Positions 1 to 8,188 of a DNA stretch of 64,000 nucleotides are shown here, piece by piece (the first letter of the stretch is position 1; each line of letters opens with the position of its first letter). The translations under genes were made by a program, and so were the position numbers. The stretch is from Actinomyces oris (lineage in GTDB: Bacteria; Actinomycetota; Actinomycetes; Actinomycetales; Actinomycetaceae): NCBI RefSeq assembly GCF_001553935.1, contig NZ_CP014232.1:1922001-1986000 (forward strand). Direction: 5' to 3'. The notes beneath the pieces are model-generated. The model was not told where the DNA came from. It ran no database searches and was given only the letters and a program-made list of their open reading frames with translations.

Positions 1-655
1 CGGTGCCGCGGGGCAGGACCTCCACGGTGAGCCTGCCGGCCTCCAGGTAGGTGCGGTTGACGTCGGTGATCTCGTACTCGCCGCGGGCGGAGGGCTTGAG
101 GTTCCGTGCGATCTCGACGACGTCGTTGTCATAGAAGTACAGGCCGGGAACGGCGTAGTTGGAGCGGGGCTGGGCCGGCTTCTCCTCGATGGAGATCGCC
201 TTGAAGGTCTCGTCGAACTCGACCACGCCGTAGGCCGTCGGGTCGGCGACCTGGTAGGCGTAGACGACGCCGCCGTCGGGGCTGGTGTGGCGGCGCAGCT
301 GCGTGCCCATGCCAGGGCCGTAGAAGATGTTGTCGCCCAGGACCAGGGCGGCGCTGTCGGAGCCGATGAAGTCGGCGCCCAGCACGAAGGCCTGAGCCAG
401 GCCGTTGGGCTCCTGCTGAACCGTGTAGGACAGGTTGACGCCGAGCTGGGAGCCGTCGCCCAGGAGGCGGTGGAAGGAGGGGGCGTCGTGGGGGGTGGTG
501 ATGACCAGGACATCCTGGATCCCGGCGAGCATGAGGGTGCTCAGCGGGTAGTAGATCATCGGCTTGTCGTAGACGGGGACCAGCTGCTTGGAGGTTCCCA
601 GGGTGATCGGGTTGAGTCGCGTGCCGGAGCCTCCGGCCAGAATGATTCCTCGCAT
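1..655 (-). CDS. rmlA: Glucose-1-phosphate thymidylyltransferase RmlA (3' end outside window)
   Basis: Makes dTDP-glucose from glucose-1-phosphate and dTTP, the first step of dTDP-L-rhamnose synthesis in the cytoplasm. Reading the minus strand from ATG at 655 gives an open frame of 218 codons that runs off the window at base 1; the family is about 290 residues, so roughly the last quarter is missing. The N-terminus carries the nucleotidyltransferase signature LAGGSGTRL at residues 5-13, followed by a [21 protein letters not shown] segment and the [11 protein letters not shown] motif. These are diagnostic of RmlA. A GGAG sits a few bases upstream of the start. It is divergent from rmlC, with about 200 bp between the two starts, so both probably share a promoter region. 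Confidence 0.93.
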   Translation of the reverse strand, partial: MRGIILAGGSGTRLNPITLGTSKQLVPVYDKPMIYYPLSTLMLAGIQDVLVITTPHDAPSFHRLLGDGSQLGVNLSYTVQQEPNGLAQAFVLGADFIGSDSAALVLGDNIFYGPGMGTQLRRHTSPDGGVVYAYQVADPTAYGVVEFDETFKAISIEEKPAQPRSNYAVPGLYFYDNDVVEIARNLKPSARGEYEITDVNRTYLEAGRLTVEVLPRGT

Positions 656-858
656 GCTCCAAGCATGGCCCATTCCGGCTCCGAATGGCGCCAGGATCGG
701 GTGGATCGGGAGCTCAAGTCCGTGGTTCCCGGCACGTTGTGCCCCTGGCGGCCTCGTCCTTCGGGGTGTTGGTGGGCCGCGCCGATAGACTCGGGCAATG
801 GCGCCTGACGGATACGGGGCGCCGAGACCGAGACCTGTGCGCACAGAAGGGGCCATCA

Positions 859-1440
859 ATGGGGCAGATCGAGTTGGGCAAGCCGCTTGCCGTCGAGGAG
901 ACGCCGATTCCGGGATTCCTGCGGATCGACCTGACTGTTCACGGGGACAACCGCGGCTGGTTCAAGGAGAACTGGCAGCGGGAGAAGATGCTGGCCCTGG
1001 GGCTGCCCGACTTCGGTCCGGTTCAGAACAACATCTCCTTCAACAACGAGGTCGGGGTCACCCGCGGTATCCACGCCGAGCCCTGGGACAAGTTCGTCTC
1101 GGTGGCCACCGGCCGCGTCTTCGGCGCCTGGGTGGACCTGCGTGAGGGGCCGTCTTTCGGAGCCGTCTACACCTGCGAGATCGACCCGTCGGTGGCGGTG
1201 TTCGTGCCTCGGGGCGTGGGCAACTCCTACCAGACGCTGGAGCCCGATACCGCCTACACCTACCTGGTCAACGACCACTGGTCGGCCGATGCCCAGTACA
1301 CCTTCCTCAACCTGGCCGATGAGACGGTGAACGTGCCCTGGCCGATCGCACTGAGTGAGGCGATCCTCTCCGACAAGGACAAGGCGCACCCCCGCCTGGC
1401 CGACGTCACCCCTTTCCCGGCTCCCGGTGCCCAGGCCTAG
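859..1440 (+). CDS. rmlC: dTDP-4-dehydrorhamnose 3,5-epimerase RmlC
   Basis: Epimerises dTDP-4-keto-6-deoxyglucose at C3 and C5 in dTDP-rhamnose synthesis. ATG at 859 is preceded by an AGAAGGGG ribosome site and gives 193 residues; the open frame extends further upstream but that part has no family similarity. The cupin core shows [13 protein letters not shown] (family RGxH with the catalytic His), [11 protein letters not shown] and the [13 protein letters not shown] strand. The [10 protein letters not shown] variant is, from family knowledge, the form often fused to RmlD in actinobacteria and bifidobacteria. Here the protein stops at the usual junction and is followed 32 bp later by manA, so it stands alone. 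rmlB and rmlD are not in the window. Confidence 0.9.
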   Translation: MGQIELGKPLAVEETPIPGFLRIDLTVHGDNRGWFKENWQREKMLALGLPDFGPVQNNISFNNEVGVTRGIHAEPWDKFVSVATGRVFGAWVDLREGPSFGAVYTCEIDPSVAVFVPRGVGNSYQTLEPDTAYTYLVNDHWSADAQYTFLNLADETVNVPWPIALSEAILSDKDKAHPRLADVTPFPAPGAQA

Positions 1441-1472
1441 GACGTGCCCGCGTACCGGTACGGTGAGGTGCT

Positions 1473-2663
1473 ATGAGACGACTTGAGCCGGCGCGCCAGC
1501 GGTACGCCTGGGGGTCGACTTCCGCCATCCCCGCCCTCCTGGGCAGGGCTGACGACGGCGACCCCTGGGCTGAGGCCTGGTACGGGTCTCACCCGGCCGG
1601 TCCCGCTCAGGTCGCCGAGGGCGGCGTGCTGTCCGAGCTCATCGAGGCCGAGCCGGAGCGTCTCTTAGGTGAGGACATCATCTGGCGCTTCGGGCGCAGG
1701 CTTCCCTTCCTGCTCAAGCTCATCGCTCCTGAGCAGCCCCTGTCCCTCCAGGTCCACCCCAGTCAGGCTCAGGCCGCTGAGGGCTACGCCCTGGAGGACG
1801 AGGCGGGCATCGCCCTGGACCACCCCTGTCGCAACTACAAGGACACGAACCACAAGCCGGAGATGGTCCTGGCCCTCACCCGCTTCCAGGCGGTTGCCGG
1901 CTTCCGGGCCCCGCGCCGCGCCGTCGAGGTCCTGGCCGGTCTGGACAGCCCCTTGGCTCGCCGGATGCGCCGCACCCTGCGTCTGAACCCCACCCGCTAC
2001 GGCATCCGGCAGGTCTTCTCCGACGTCGTCTCATCCGCAACCCGTCCCAGCCCCCAGGAGATCGACGCCCTCGTCACCGAGATCGCCGCCAGGTTCGAGG
2101 CCGGTACGTCCCCGTCGCTGCGGGTGGACTCCAATGTTGTGAAAATGGCCGGCACCTTCCCCGGGGACCCCGGCATCGCCGCCGCGCTCCTGCTCAACCC
2201 CGTCACCCTGCAGCCCGGTGAGGCGCTGTTCGTGCCCGCGGGAAGCGTGCACGCCTACATCTCCGGTCTGGGCGTGGAGGTCATGGCCTCCTCGGACAAC
2301 GTGCTGCGCGCCGGACTGAGTGCCAAACACATCGACGTCCCCGAGATGCTGGCCTGCGTCGACTACGTGGCGGCGCCGCCGGTGCGCCCCGCCCCCGAGT
2401 ACCTCTCTCGCGCCACCCGCGCCTACTACGCGCCGGTGGACGACTTCGAGCTCATGGTCACCACCGTGGTGACCGCTGACGGGCGCCTGCCAGTCCCCGG
2501 ACGGGGGCCACGCATCCTCCTGGCCGTCGAGGGCGCCGTGACCCTGGTGACCCAGACCGACTCCCAGACGCTCGCCCAGGGCGAGGCCGTCTTCGTCGGA
2601 GCCGACGAGCGCAGCCTGTCCGTCGAAGGGGAGGGCACCCTCGTTCAGGCCGACGTCCCCTGA
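1473..2663 (+). CDS. manA: Mannose-6-phosphate isomerase, class I
   Basis: Interconverts fructose-6-phosphate and mannose-6-phosphate, feeding GDP-mannose and mannosylated envelope glycans. The product is 396 residues, normal for class I. Zinc ligands are visible: Gln93 and His95 in PLSLQVHPS, Glu130 in NHKPEM, and His260 in FVPAGSVHAY. The catalytic Arg279 lies in NVLRAGL. The ATG has GGTGAGG upstream and lies 32 bp after rmlC, so the two are probably one transcript. In mycobacteria manA also lies in the whiB2/DUF3499 neighbourhood, so the context here is conserved rather than accidental. Confidence 0.93.
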   Translation: MRRLEPARQRYAWGSTSAIPALLGRADDGDPWAEAWYGSHPAGPAQVAEGGVLSELIEAEPERLLGEDIIWRFGRRLPFLLKLIAPEQPLSLQVHPSQAQAAEGYALEDEAGIALDHPCRNYKDTNHKPEMVLALTRFQAVAGFRAPRRAVEVLAGLDSPLARRMRRTLRLNPTRYGIRQVFSDVVSSATRPSPQEIDALVTEIAARFEAGTSPSLRVDSNVVKMAGTFPGDPGIAAALLLNPVTLQPGEALFVPAGSVHAYISGLGVEVMASSDNVLRAGLSAKHIDVPEMLACVDYVAAPPVRPAPEYLSRATRAYYAPVDDFELMVTTVVTADGRLPVPGRGPRILLAVEGAVTLVTQTDSQTLAQGEAVFVGADERSLSVEGEGTLVQADVP

Positions 2664-2685
2664 CCCCGATGCTCACCGGGACGTC
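2652..2685 (+). terminator. Possible hairpin at the manA 3' end
   Basis: GACGTCCC (2652-2659) and GGGACGTC (2678-2685) form an 8-bp inverted repeat spanning the manA stop codon. The right arm belongs to an 11-bp direct repeat unit (GGGACGTCAGC, GGGACGTTAGC). There is no T tract. It lies between convergent genes, so a terminator role is plausible but weakly supported. Confidence 0.3.
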
Positions 2686-2718
2686 AGCGGGACGTTAGCG
2701 GGACTGGGGCCCGCCGGC

Positions 2719-3534
2719 TCACGCGGTGATGCCCTCCTGGATGTCCTCCTGGATGCCCTCCTGCCGGATGGCGGCCGCGGCGACGTCGTCACCCGCCTCG
2801 GGGGTGAGGACCACCGCCGTGCGCCCGGTGCGCCAGGCGACCAGGACCTCCTGGAGCATCTGGGCCGTGTCGGGGCTGCGCACCAGGACGGCACGCGAGG
2901 CGGAGTGTCTGCCGCTTCCTGAGGGGGCGTCGGCCGCCTCGACCCGGGCCGCCAGCTGGGCGCGCGTCAGCACGGTGAGCCTCCCACCCGACGGGGCAGT
3001 GCCCCCAGGAGCACCCGGAGCCGCAGGCGCAGCGGCCTCGGAGGTGAGGTCTGTCAGGCACACCGAATCAGCAGCGGTGCTCACCGGTGTGAAACGGTCG
3101 GGGTAGTGCATGAGGTCGGCGGCGCCGTCGAGCACGAGGGCGGGCAGCTCCTCTGGCCAGCGCAGCGCCAGCGAGGCGGGAGGTACCAGCGCCTGTGCCT
3201 CGGCCTCGTCGTAGAGGCTCTCCGGGGTGAAGGCCACACTCAGCTCCGGGATGAGGCCGGCGGTACGGATCTCCTCGTTGCTCCCCAGGAGCACACTGCG
3301 CCCCGCCAGCCATGTACCGCAGGCCCAGGCGACGCTCCGCCAGTGCGGGGGGAGGGCCACATGGACTCCGTCACCGGGCACCGACTCTGATGTGACGAAT
3401 CCCGCGATCTTGGCCAGCCACATGGACAGGACGTGCCCGGTCAGCTCGACTCGTTCGTCGATTCCATAACAAATGAGCCACGGTCTGTCGGCATCCTGAG
3501 GGCCGGGGAGCAGCGGCAGCAAGGGATCACGCAT
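2719..3534 (-). CDS. TIGR03089 family protein
   Basis: A 271-residue protein matching the actinobacterial TIGR03089 family: N-terminal RDPLLPLL, LTGHVLSMWLAKIAGF, and a PPHWRSVAWACGTWLAG segment. From family knowledge these proteins resemble the N-terminal part of AMP-binding acyl-CoA synthetases but lack the catalytic C-terminal half, and no reaction is established. Nothing in this sequence restores a full adenylation domain. It is convergent with manA and divergent from whiB, sharing a 329-bp upstream region. The ATG at 3534 has only a weak purine-rich ribosome site (GGGGT). Confidence 0.8.
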   Translation of the reverse strand: MRDPLLPLLPGPQDADRPWLICYGIDERVELTGHVLSMWLAKIAGFVTSESVPGDGVHVALPPHWRSVAWACGTWLAGRSVLLGSNEEIRTAGLIPELSVAFTPESLYDEAEAQALVPPASLALRWPEELPALVLDGAADLMHYPDRFTPVSTAADSVCLTDLTSEAAAPAAPGAPGGTAPSGGRLTVLTRAQLAARVEAADAPSGSGRHSASRAVLVRSPDTAQMLQEVLVAWRTGRTAVVLTPEAGDDVAAAAIRQEGIQEDIQEGITA

Positions 3535-3735
3535 GACCCCGATTGAAGCAGATCCCCAAGACTTTCAGGAACCTCCCTGCTAGCGCCCAGCCGGTTGGGG
3601 CATTATGCAAACGTGCGCCAGGTTCACTGAAATCCCCTGACACGCCGTGGGTATTTCTGCTGTCAGGCAGGCAGCGGGAGCCTCTCAGGGGTTTTGTAGG
3701 AAGCCAACATATGGTGGCAACCAGATGGGGGTATT

Positions 3736-3751
3736 CCTTGATATATCAAGG
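3736..3751. promoter_or_regulatory. Perfect 16-bp palindrome upstream of whiB
   Basis: CCTTGATATATCAAGG is a perfect inverted repeat in the 329-bp gap (3535-3863) between the TIGR03089 gene and whiB. It is AT-rich in very GC-rich surroundings and sits 44 bp upstream of the whiB -35 element. This is the size and symmetry expected for a dimeric repressor or activator site. No T tract follows, so it does not look like a terminator. Confidence 0.5.
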
Positions 3752-3795
3752 GATGATGTCAACGGTCACGAGAGGGTGAAGTTTCCCTCCCCGGC

Positions 3796-3825
3796 TTGAC
3801 TGGCCTTGTCTCACACGCATGTAAT
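3796..3825 (+). promoter_or_regulatory. Predicted whiB promoter (-35/-10)
   Basis: TTGACT at 3796-3801 and TGTAAT at 3820-3825 are separated by 18 bp, close to the primary sigma consensus. The predicted transcription start is near 3832, leaving a leader of about 32 bases with the AAGGGAGG ribosome site at 3851-3858. Confidence 0.6.
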
Positions 3826-3863
3826 TCTTACTGGCAAGAAGCTCGGATCGAAGGGAGGCCGGC

Positions 3864-4184
3864 ATGTGGAACATCCTCGGCGACGGCCCACTGAAGCACC
3901 CAGAGGAGCCTGACGCGGAGGTACTGTCGCTCCTCTTCGGTGGCGGTGACGACGTCGATGAAGGTCCTCTGGCGTGGCAGGAGCGCGCTCTGTGCGCGCA
4001 GACGGACCCAGAGGCCTTCTTCCCTGAGAAGGGTGGTTCCACACGCGAGGCCAAGCGAGTCTGTGCGACTTGCGAGGTTCGTGAGGAGTGCCTCGAGTAC
4101 GCCCTCGCCAACGACGAGCGCTTCGGTATCTGGGGCGGCATGTCGGAGCGCGAGCGGCGCAAGCTCAAGCGTCGCGCAGTATGA
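3864..4184 (+). CDS. whiB: WhiB-family iron-sulfur regulator (WhiB2/WhmD-like)
   Basis: A 106-residue WhiB protein. The four cluster-binding cysteines are Cys44, Cys67, Cys70 and Cys76 (C-x22-C-x2-C-x5-C), followed by the GIWGG turn at 88-92 and a basic C-terminal tail (RERRKLKRR) that contacts DNA. From family knowledge these proteins bind a [4Fe-4S] cluster and region 4 of the primary sigma factor; the WhiB2/WhmD branch controls septation and division. That branch is suggested here by neighbours (manA, DUF3499, the zincin-like gene) matching the mycobacterial whiB2 locus. The stop overlaps the next start as ATGA, so it is translationally coupled to the glycosyltransferase. Confidence 0.95.
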   Translation: MWNILGDGPLKHPEEPDAEVLSLLFGGGDDVDEGPLAWQERALCAQTDPEAFFPEKGGSTREAKRVCATCEVREECLEYALANDERFGIWGGMSERERRKLKRRAV

Positions 4185-7100
4185 CGCCCGCCGGCTCCAC
4201 TCAGGGAGCCAGTCGGGTAGGAGCCCTGGCCGTCGTCGTGTCGGCCGGGGCGAGCCCGTTTCTGGCGCAGACGCTGTCCGCGATCACCTCACAGACCTGT
4301 GCGCCCGACGTCGTCCTCATCGTCGATGTCGCCTCGCGAGCCAATGGGTTGGGGGACGGAACCCCGATCGAGGAGCTCGTGGAGCGGTCGGGGCTGGATG
4401 GCGTCACCGCGGTGCGTGTCGTCAGGGCCAAGGAGGCCAAGAACTTCGGAGACGCCGTCTCCCGAGGGCTGACCGCCTACGCCGGACTCGTGGCCGCCGG
4501 AAACCGCAAGCGCCGCAGCTCGGAGGCCCCCGACGGCGCAGAGGACTCAGATGCTGACACCACCTCGAGCGGGCCGCGCACCTCGGTGCGGGATCTGCTG
4601 CTGTCAAGCTCGGGTCCCATCACCGGCCCCACCGGAGCGCTCTCACCGATCACCGCCTACGAGCAGCGGCTCGTGGCCCCCACCGAGGCTGCTCCGGAGA
4701 TGCCAGAGCACCAGGTGTGGTTCTGGCTGCTCCATGACGACTCCGCGCCCGCTGAGGACTGCCTCGAGCGACTGCTCACCGCCGCGACCAATGCGCGCTC
4801 CGTGGGGGTCGTCGGACCCAAGCAGGTGGGCTGGGACAACCCCGAGCTGCTCCTGGAGGTCGGGCTGCGAGCCACGGCCTCGGCCCGGCGCGCTAACGAC
4901 ATCGTCCCCGGAGAGGTCGACCAGGGCCAGCACGATGACCGCAGCGACGTCCTGGCCGTGGGAACCGCCGGGGCCCTCATCGACCGGGCCGTGTGGGAGG
5001 AGGTCGGCGGCATCGCCCCGTGGCTCGGCCCTTTCGGCGACGGCCTGGAGCTCTCGCGTGCCGCGCGCCTGGCCGGATATCGCGTCATCGTCGAACCCAC
5101 CGCCGTTATCCGCCACCGGCGGGCCTCCTACCAGGGGCTTCGCCGTCCCGCATCGGTCTCGCACTCCTCGAGTGCACAGCCCCGCACTGATGCTGAGGCC
5201 ATCGAGGTCGCGCTTCCCGAGTCCGATCCGGAAAGGTCCTTCCGGGCTCGGCGCAGCGCCCAGCTCACCAACTGGGCGGCTTTCTCCACCCGGCCCATCG
5301 GCCTGCTGCTGACCTGGTTCGTCATCCTCGGACTCATGCGTTCGTTGTGGCGCCTGGCCTCCAAGGCTCCGGCGCTGGCCGGCGACGAGCTCGGTGCGGC
5401 TCTGGCCGTGGCCGGACGCAGCCGACGAGTCAGGGCCGCCAGGCGCAGGCTCGCACAGCACACCAAGGCACCCGCATCCGCGTTGGGGCGCCTCTACGTC
5501 ACGGCGTCCGAGATCCGCGGGGTGCGGCGTGACCGCACCCGCCAGGAGCGCGAGCGTCGCGCCCGCGCGGCGGCACCCAGCGAGCTCGAGCTGCGCGAGC
5601 TCGCCGCACTGGCCCGCAGTCGACGCCGCACCTTGGGGGCGGTCATGGTGCTGGTGCTGGCACTGAGCACCTACGGCCTGTCCCGGCTGCTGCTGACCCG
5701 CTCCATCACCGGTGGGGCCCTGCCCCTGTTCAGCGGAGGCTGGCGTCAGATGTGGGACAGCGCCTGGAGCACCTGGATCGCCGCCGCGGACGGCTATCCG
5801 GGTGGCGTCACCCCATTGCTGGGCATCCTGGCGCTACCGGCGGCTCTGGGAAGACTGGTGGGGCTGGAGACCAGCGCGCTCATCAGTGCCCTGGTGCTCC
5901 TGGCCGTGCCCCTGGCGGCGCTGGGGGCATGGTTCGCCGCCGGCACAATGACCAGGAAGGTGGCGCTGCGGGCCTGGGCGGCACTGGTGTGGGCCCTGTC
6001 TCCCAGCCTCCTGCTCGCCCTGGGCCACGGGCGTCTCGGCGCTCTTCTGGTCCACCTCGTTCTGCCTTGGGCGTTGTTGGCCCTGGCCCGCGCAGTAGGC
6101 GCTGACCGACGCGACCTCGTGCTGTCCGGACTGGTGGGTGCTCACCTGCTCACCGACGAGGAGCGCGCCGAGCTCGACCGCTTCTCCACCGAGAAGGTCA
6201 CCGACCTCGCCCACCTGGATGAGGAGGCGCAGGTCGAGGATGCCACGGAGGCTGAAGACGCCGAGGGTGCTGGGGACGCTGCGAGCGACCCCGAGCTCTC
6301 CCAGGATGAGGCTGCTGAGAAGACCCCTGCCCCGAATGATGCCTCGGACGATGAGGCACATGACCTCGGTGAGGACCCGGAGGAGACCGGCCGTGCCTCC
6401 CGCGCCCTGGCCGCACGGGAGGCCGAGGTCGACCTGCCCCCCGCGGAGAAGTACGGCTACGGGTCGGCGACGGCCGCCGCCGTCGCCGGATTGCTGCTGA
6501 GCGTCGTCGTCGCGGCCGTCCCGGCCACCGCCGCCGTGCTGGCCGTCATCATCGTGCTGCTGTCGGTGACCACCCGACGCGGGTTCAAGCTCGTCCTCAC
6601 CCTGGTGCCCATGCTGGTCACCGCCGCACCGGCCTGGTGGGGCGCCTGGCGCCTGGGCCGGAGCGCAGGGTGGGCCGAAGGGGTCCGGCTGCTGCTGACC
6701 GACATCGGCCTGCCCGTCTCCGCGCCGGCACCGAGCAGCCTCGACCTGCTGGTCGGCTCCCCGATGGACCTGGATGCCCTCGTGTCCTCCGGGGTCCTGA
6801 GCGTTCTGCTGCGGGTACTGCTGGCGCTGATTCCGGCCCTGGGCATCCTCGGGCTCTTCGTTGCCCGGCGTGTCCGGGTGGCCCGCACCGGTATCCTCCT
6901 GGCCGTGGGCGGCCTCCTCCTGGCCGGGCTGTGCCTGCGCACCCCGACCGGGCTGGGCTCGGATGTCGCCGGAAGCGGCCTGGCTCCTGTCAACGCCTGG
7001 TCCGGGGCGGGTCTGTCCCTGGCGCTGAGCGGCTTCCTCGCAGCGGCCCTGACCGCCGGCGAGACCATGTGGTCCCTGCTCGGACAGCGGTTCACAGGCG

Positions 7101-8188
7101 GCCGTCGCGCCCTGGAGGGCAGGATCCGGACGGATGCCGACGCGACCTCCTCGCCGGCCGGTGATCTCACGGCGAGACGGAGGCGATCGCGTCGCCTCAA
7201 GGCAGCCTTCACGACGGCTGCCTGTCTCGTCCTGCTCGCCCCGGTGGTGGTCGGCGGCGTCTGGTCCTACCAGGCGCACCGCGCCGGCAACCCGCGGGTC
7301 CTGGCGCTGCACTCCACACCCCAGCAGATCCCGCTCATCGCCGAGCAGTTCCAGGGCTCGGAGGCCGCCGGACGAGTCCTCAGGCTCACCTCCACGCCGC
7401 AGGGGCTCCAGGCCACCATCTGGCGCGGGCCCGGGACCCAGATCAGCGACGTTCTGCCCGGAGCGGTCAACGCCGAGGCGCGCACCCGTGCTGCAGCGGC
7501 GCTGGCCGATCCCGGACTCAAGCCCGCCAAGGGCGGTCAGCGCACCAGGCCCAGCAGCACCTCCTCAGGTCAGGCTCTCGTCCTGGACGATCCGGCTGAC
7601 GCCGAGCTCGCCCAGATCGTCACTCGCGCCACCGCCGGCCAGGACCAGGGAGCTGCCGACGCCCTGGCGGCCCACGGCATCGCCGTCGTCGTGCTCGACG
7701 ACCAAGAGGGCGACGCCGTCACCGCTGAGGCCCGTGTGGGCCTGTCCTCGACGCCCGGACTGGAGCAGCTCGCCCAGACCGCCTCGGGCAACTCCTGGCG
7801 GGTGACATCCTCGGCGCACCCCGACTCGGCCCGCCTGAGTCTCCTGGACTCCGGCGGTGAGGTCACCCCGGTCGCCTCCACCGGTGCCGGATCGGGGACC
7901 CGCACCCGAATTCCCGCCGGAGCCGGCCCCCGCACCCTGGTCATGGTGGAGCGCTCCGACGCCGGCTGGAGCGCCACCCTCGACGGCCGGCGCCTGGAGG
8001 CCACGACGGTGCGTGCCCAGGACGGCAGCTGGAAGCAGGGCTTCGCGGTCGGCTCCGAGGGCGGGGAGCTGGTGGTCACCCACACCCGCCGGTCCACTGC
8101 CGCCGCGACCTACACGATCTGGGCTGTCTGGGCCCTGACCCTGGTGGCGGCACTGCCCCTGCGACGCGGAAAGGAGATGGACTCATGA
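4181..8188 (+). CDS. Large membrane glycosyltransferase, GT2 family
   Basis: A 1335-residue protein starting at ATG 4181, overlapping the whiB stop by four bases. Residues about 12-320 form a GT-A glycosyltransferase 2 domain: VVVSAGASPFLAQTL at the N-terminus, the acidic HDDS motif at 185-188, and a GLELSRAARLAGYRV segment before the end of the domain. A first membrane segment follows near residue 370. About ten or more further hydrophobic segments lie between residues 490 and 1030, interrupted by a strongly acidic soluble stretch at roughly 655-755. The C-terminal 300 residues form a presumably extracellular domain closed by a last membrane helix. It probably adds sugars to an envelope polysaccharide; donor and acceptor are unknown. 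It shares an ATGA overlap with the DUF5719 gene. Confidence 0.85.
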   Translation: MTPAGSTQGASRVGALAVVVSAGASPFLAQTLSAITSQTCAPDVVLIVDVASRANGLGDGTPIEELVERSGLDGVTAVRVVRAKEAKNFGDAVSRGLTAYAGLVAAGNRKRRSSEAPDGAEDSDADTTSSGPRTSVRDLLLSSSGPITGPTGALSPITAYEQRLVAPTEAAPEMPEHQVWFWLLHDDSAPAEDCLERLLTAATNARSVGVVGPKQVGWDNPELLLEVGLRATASARRANDIVPGEVDQGQHDDRSDVLAVGTAGALIDRAVWEEVGGIAPWLGPFGDGLELSRAARLAGYRVIVEPTAVIRHRRASYQGLRRPASVSHSSSAQPRTDAEAIEVALPESDPERSFRARRSAQLTNWAAFSTRPIGLLLTWFVILGLMRSLWRLASKAPALAGDELGAALAVAGRSRRVRAARRRLAQHTKAPASALGRLYVTASEIRGVRRDRTRQERERRARAAAPSELELRELAALARSRRRTLGAVMVLVLALSTYGLSRLLLTRSITGGALPLFSGGWRQMWDSAWSTWIAAADGYPGGVTPLLGILALPAALGRLVGLETSALISALVLLAVPLAALGAWFAAGTMTRKVALRAWAALVWALSPSLLLALGHGRLGALLVHLVLPWALLALARAVGADRRDLVLSGLVGAHLLTDEERAELDRFSTEKVTDLAHLDEEAQVEDATEAEDAEGAGDAASDPELSQDEAAEKTPAPNDASDDEAHDLGEDPEETGRASRALAAREAEVDLPPAEKYGYGSATAAAVAGLLLSVVVAAVPATAAVLAVIIVLLSVTTRRGFKLVLTLVPMLVTAAPAWWGAWRLGRSAGWAEGVRLLLTDIGLPVSAPAPSSLDLLVGSPMDLDALVSSGVLSVLLRVLLALIPALGILGLFVARRVRVARTGILLAVGGLLLAGLCLRTPTGLGSDVAGSGLAPVNAWSGAGLSLALSGFLAAALTAGETMWSLLGQRFTGGRRALEGRIRTDADATSSPAGDLTARRRRSRRLKAAFTTAACLVLLAPVVVGGVWSYQAHRAGNPRVLALHSTPQQIPLIAEQFQGSEAAGRVLRLTSTPQGLQATIWRGPGTQISDVLPGAVNAEARTRAAAALADPGLKPAKGGQRTRPSSTSSGQALVLDDPADAELAQIVTRATAGQDQGAADALAAHGIAVVVLDDQEGDAVTAEARVGLSSTPGLEQLAQTASGNSWRVTSSAHPDSARLSLLDSGGEVTPVASTGAGSGTRTRIPAGAGPRTLVMVERSDAGWSATLDGRRLEATTVRAQDGSWKQGFAVGSEGGELVVTHTRRSTAAATYTIWAVWALTLVAALPLRRGKEMDS

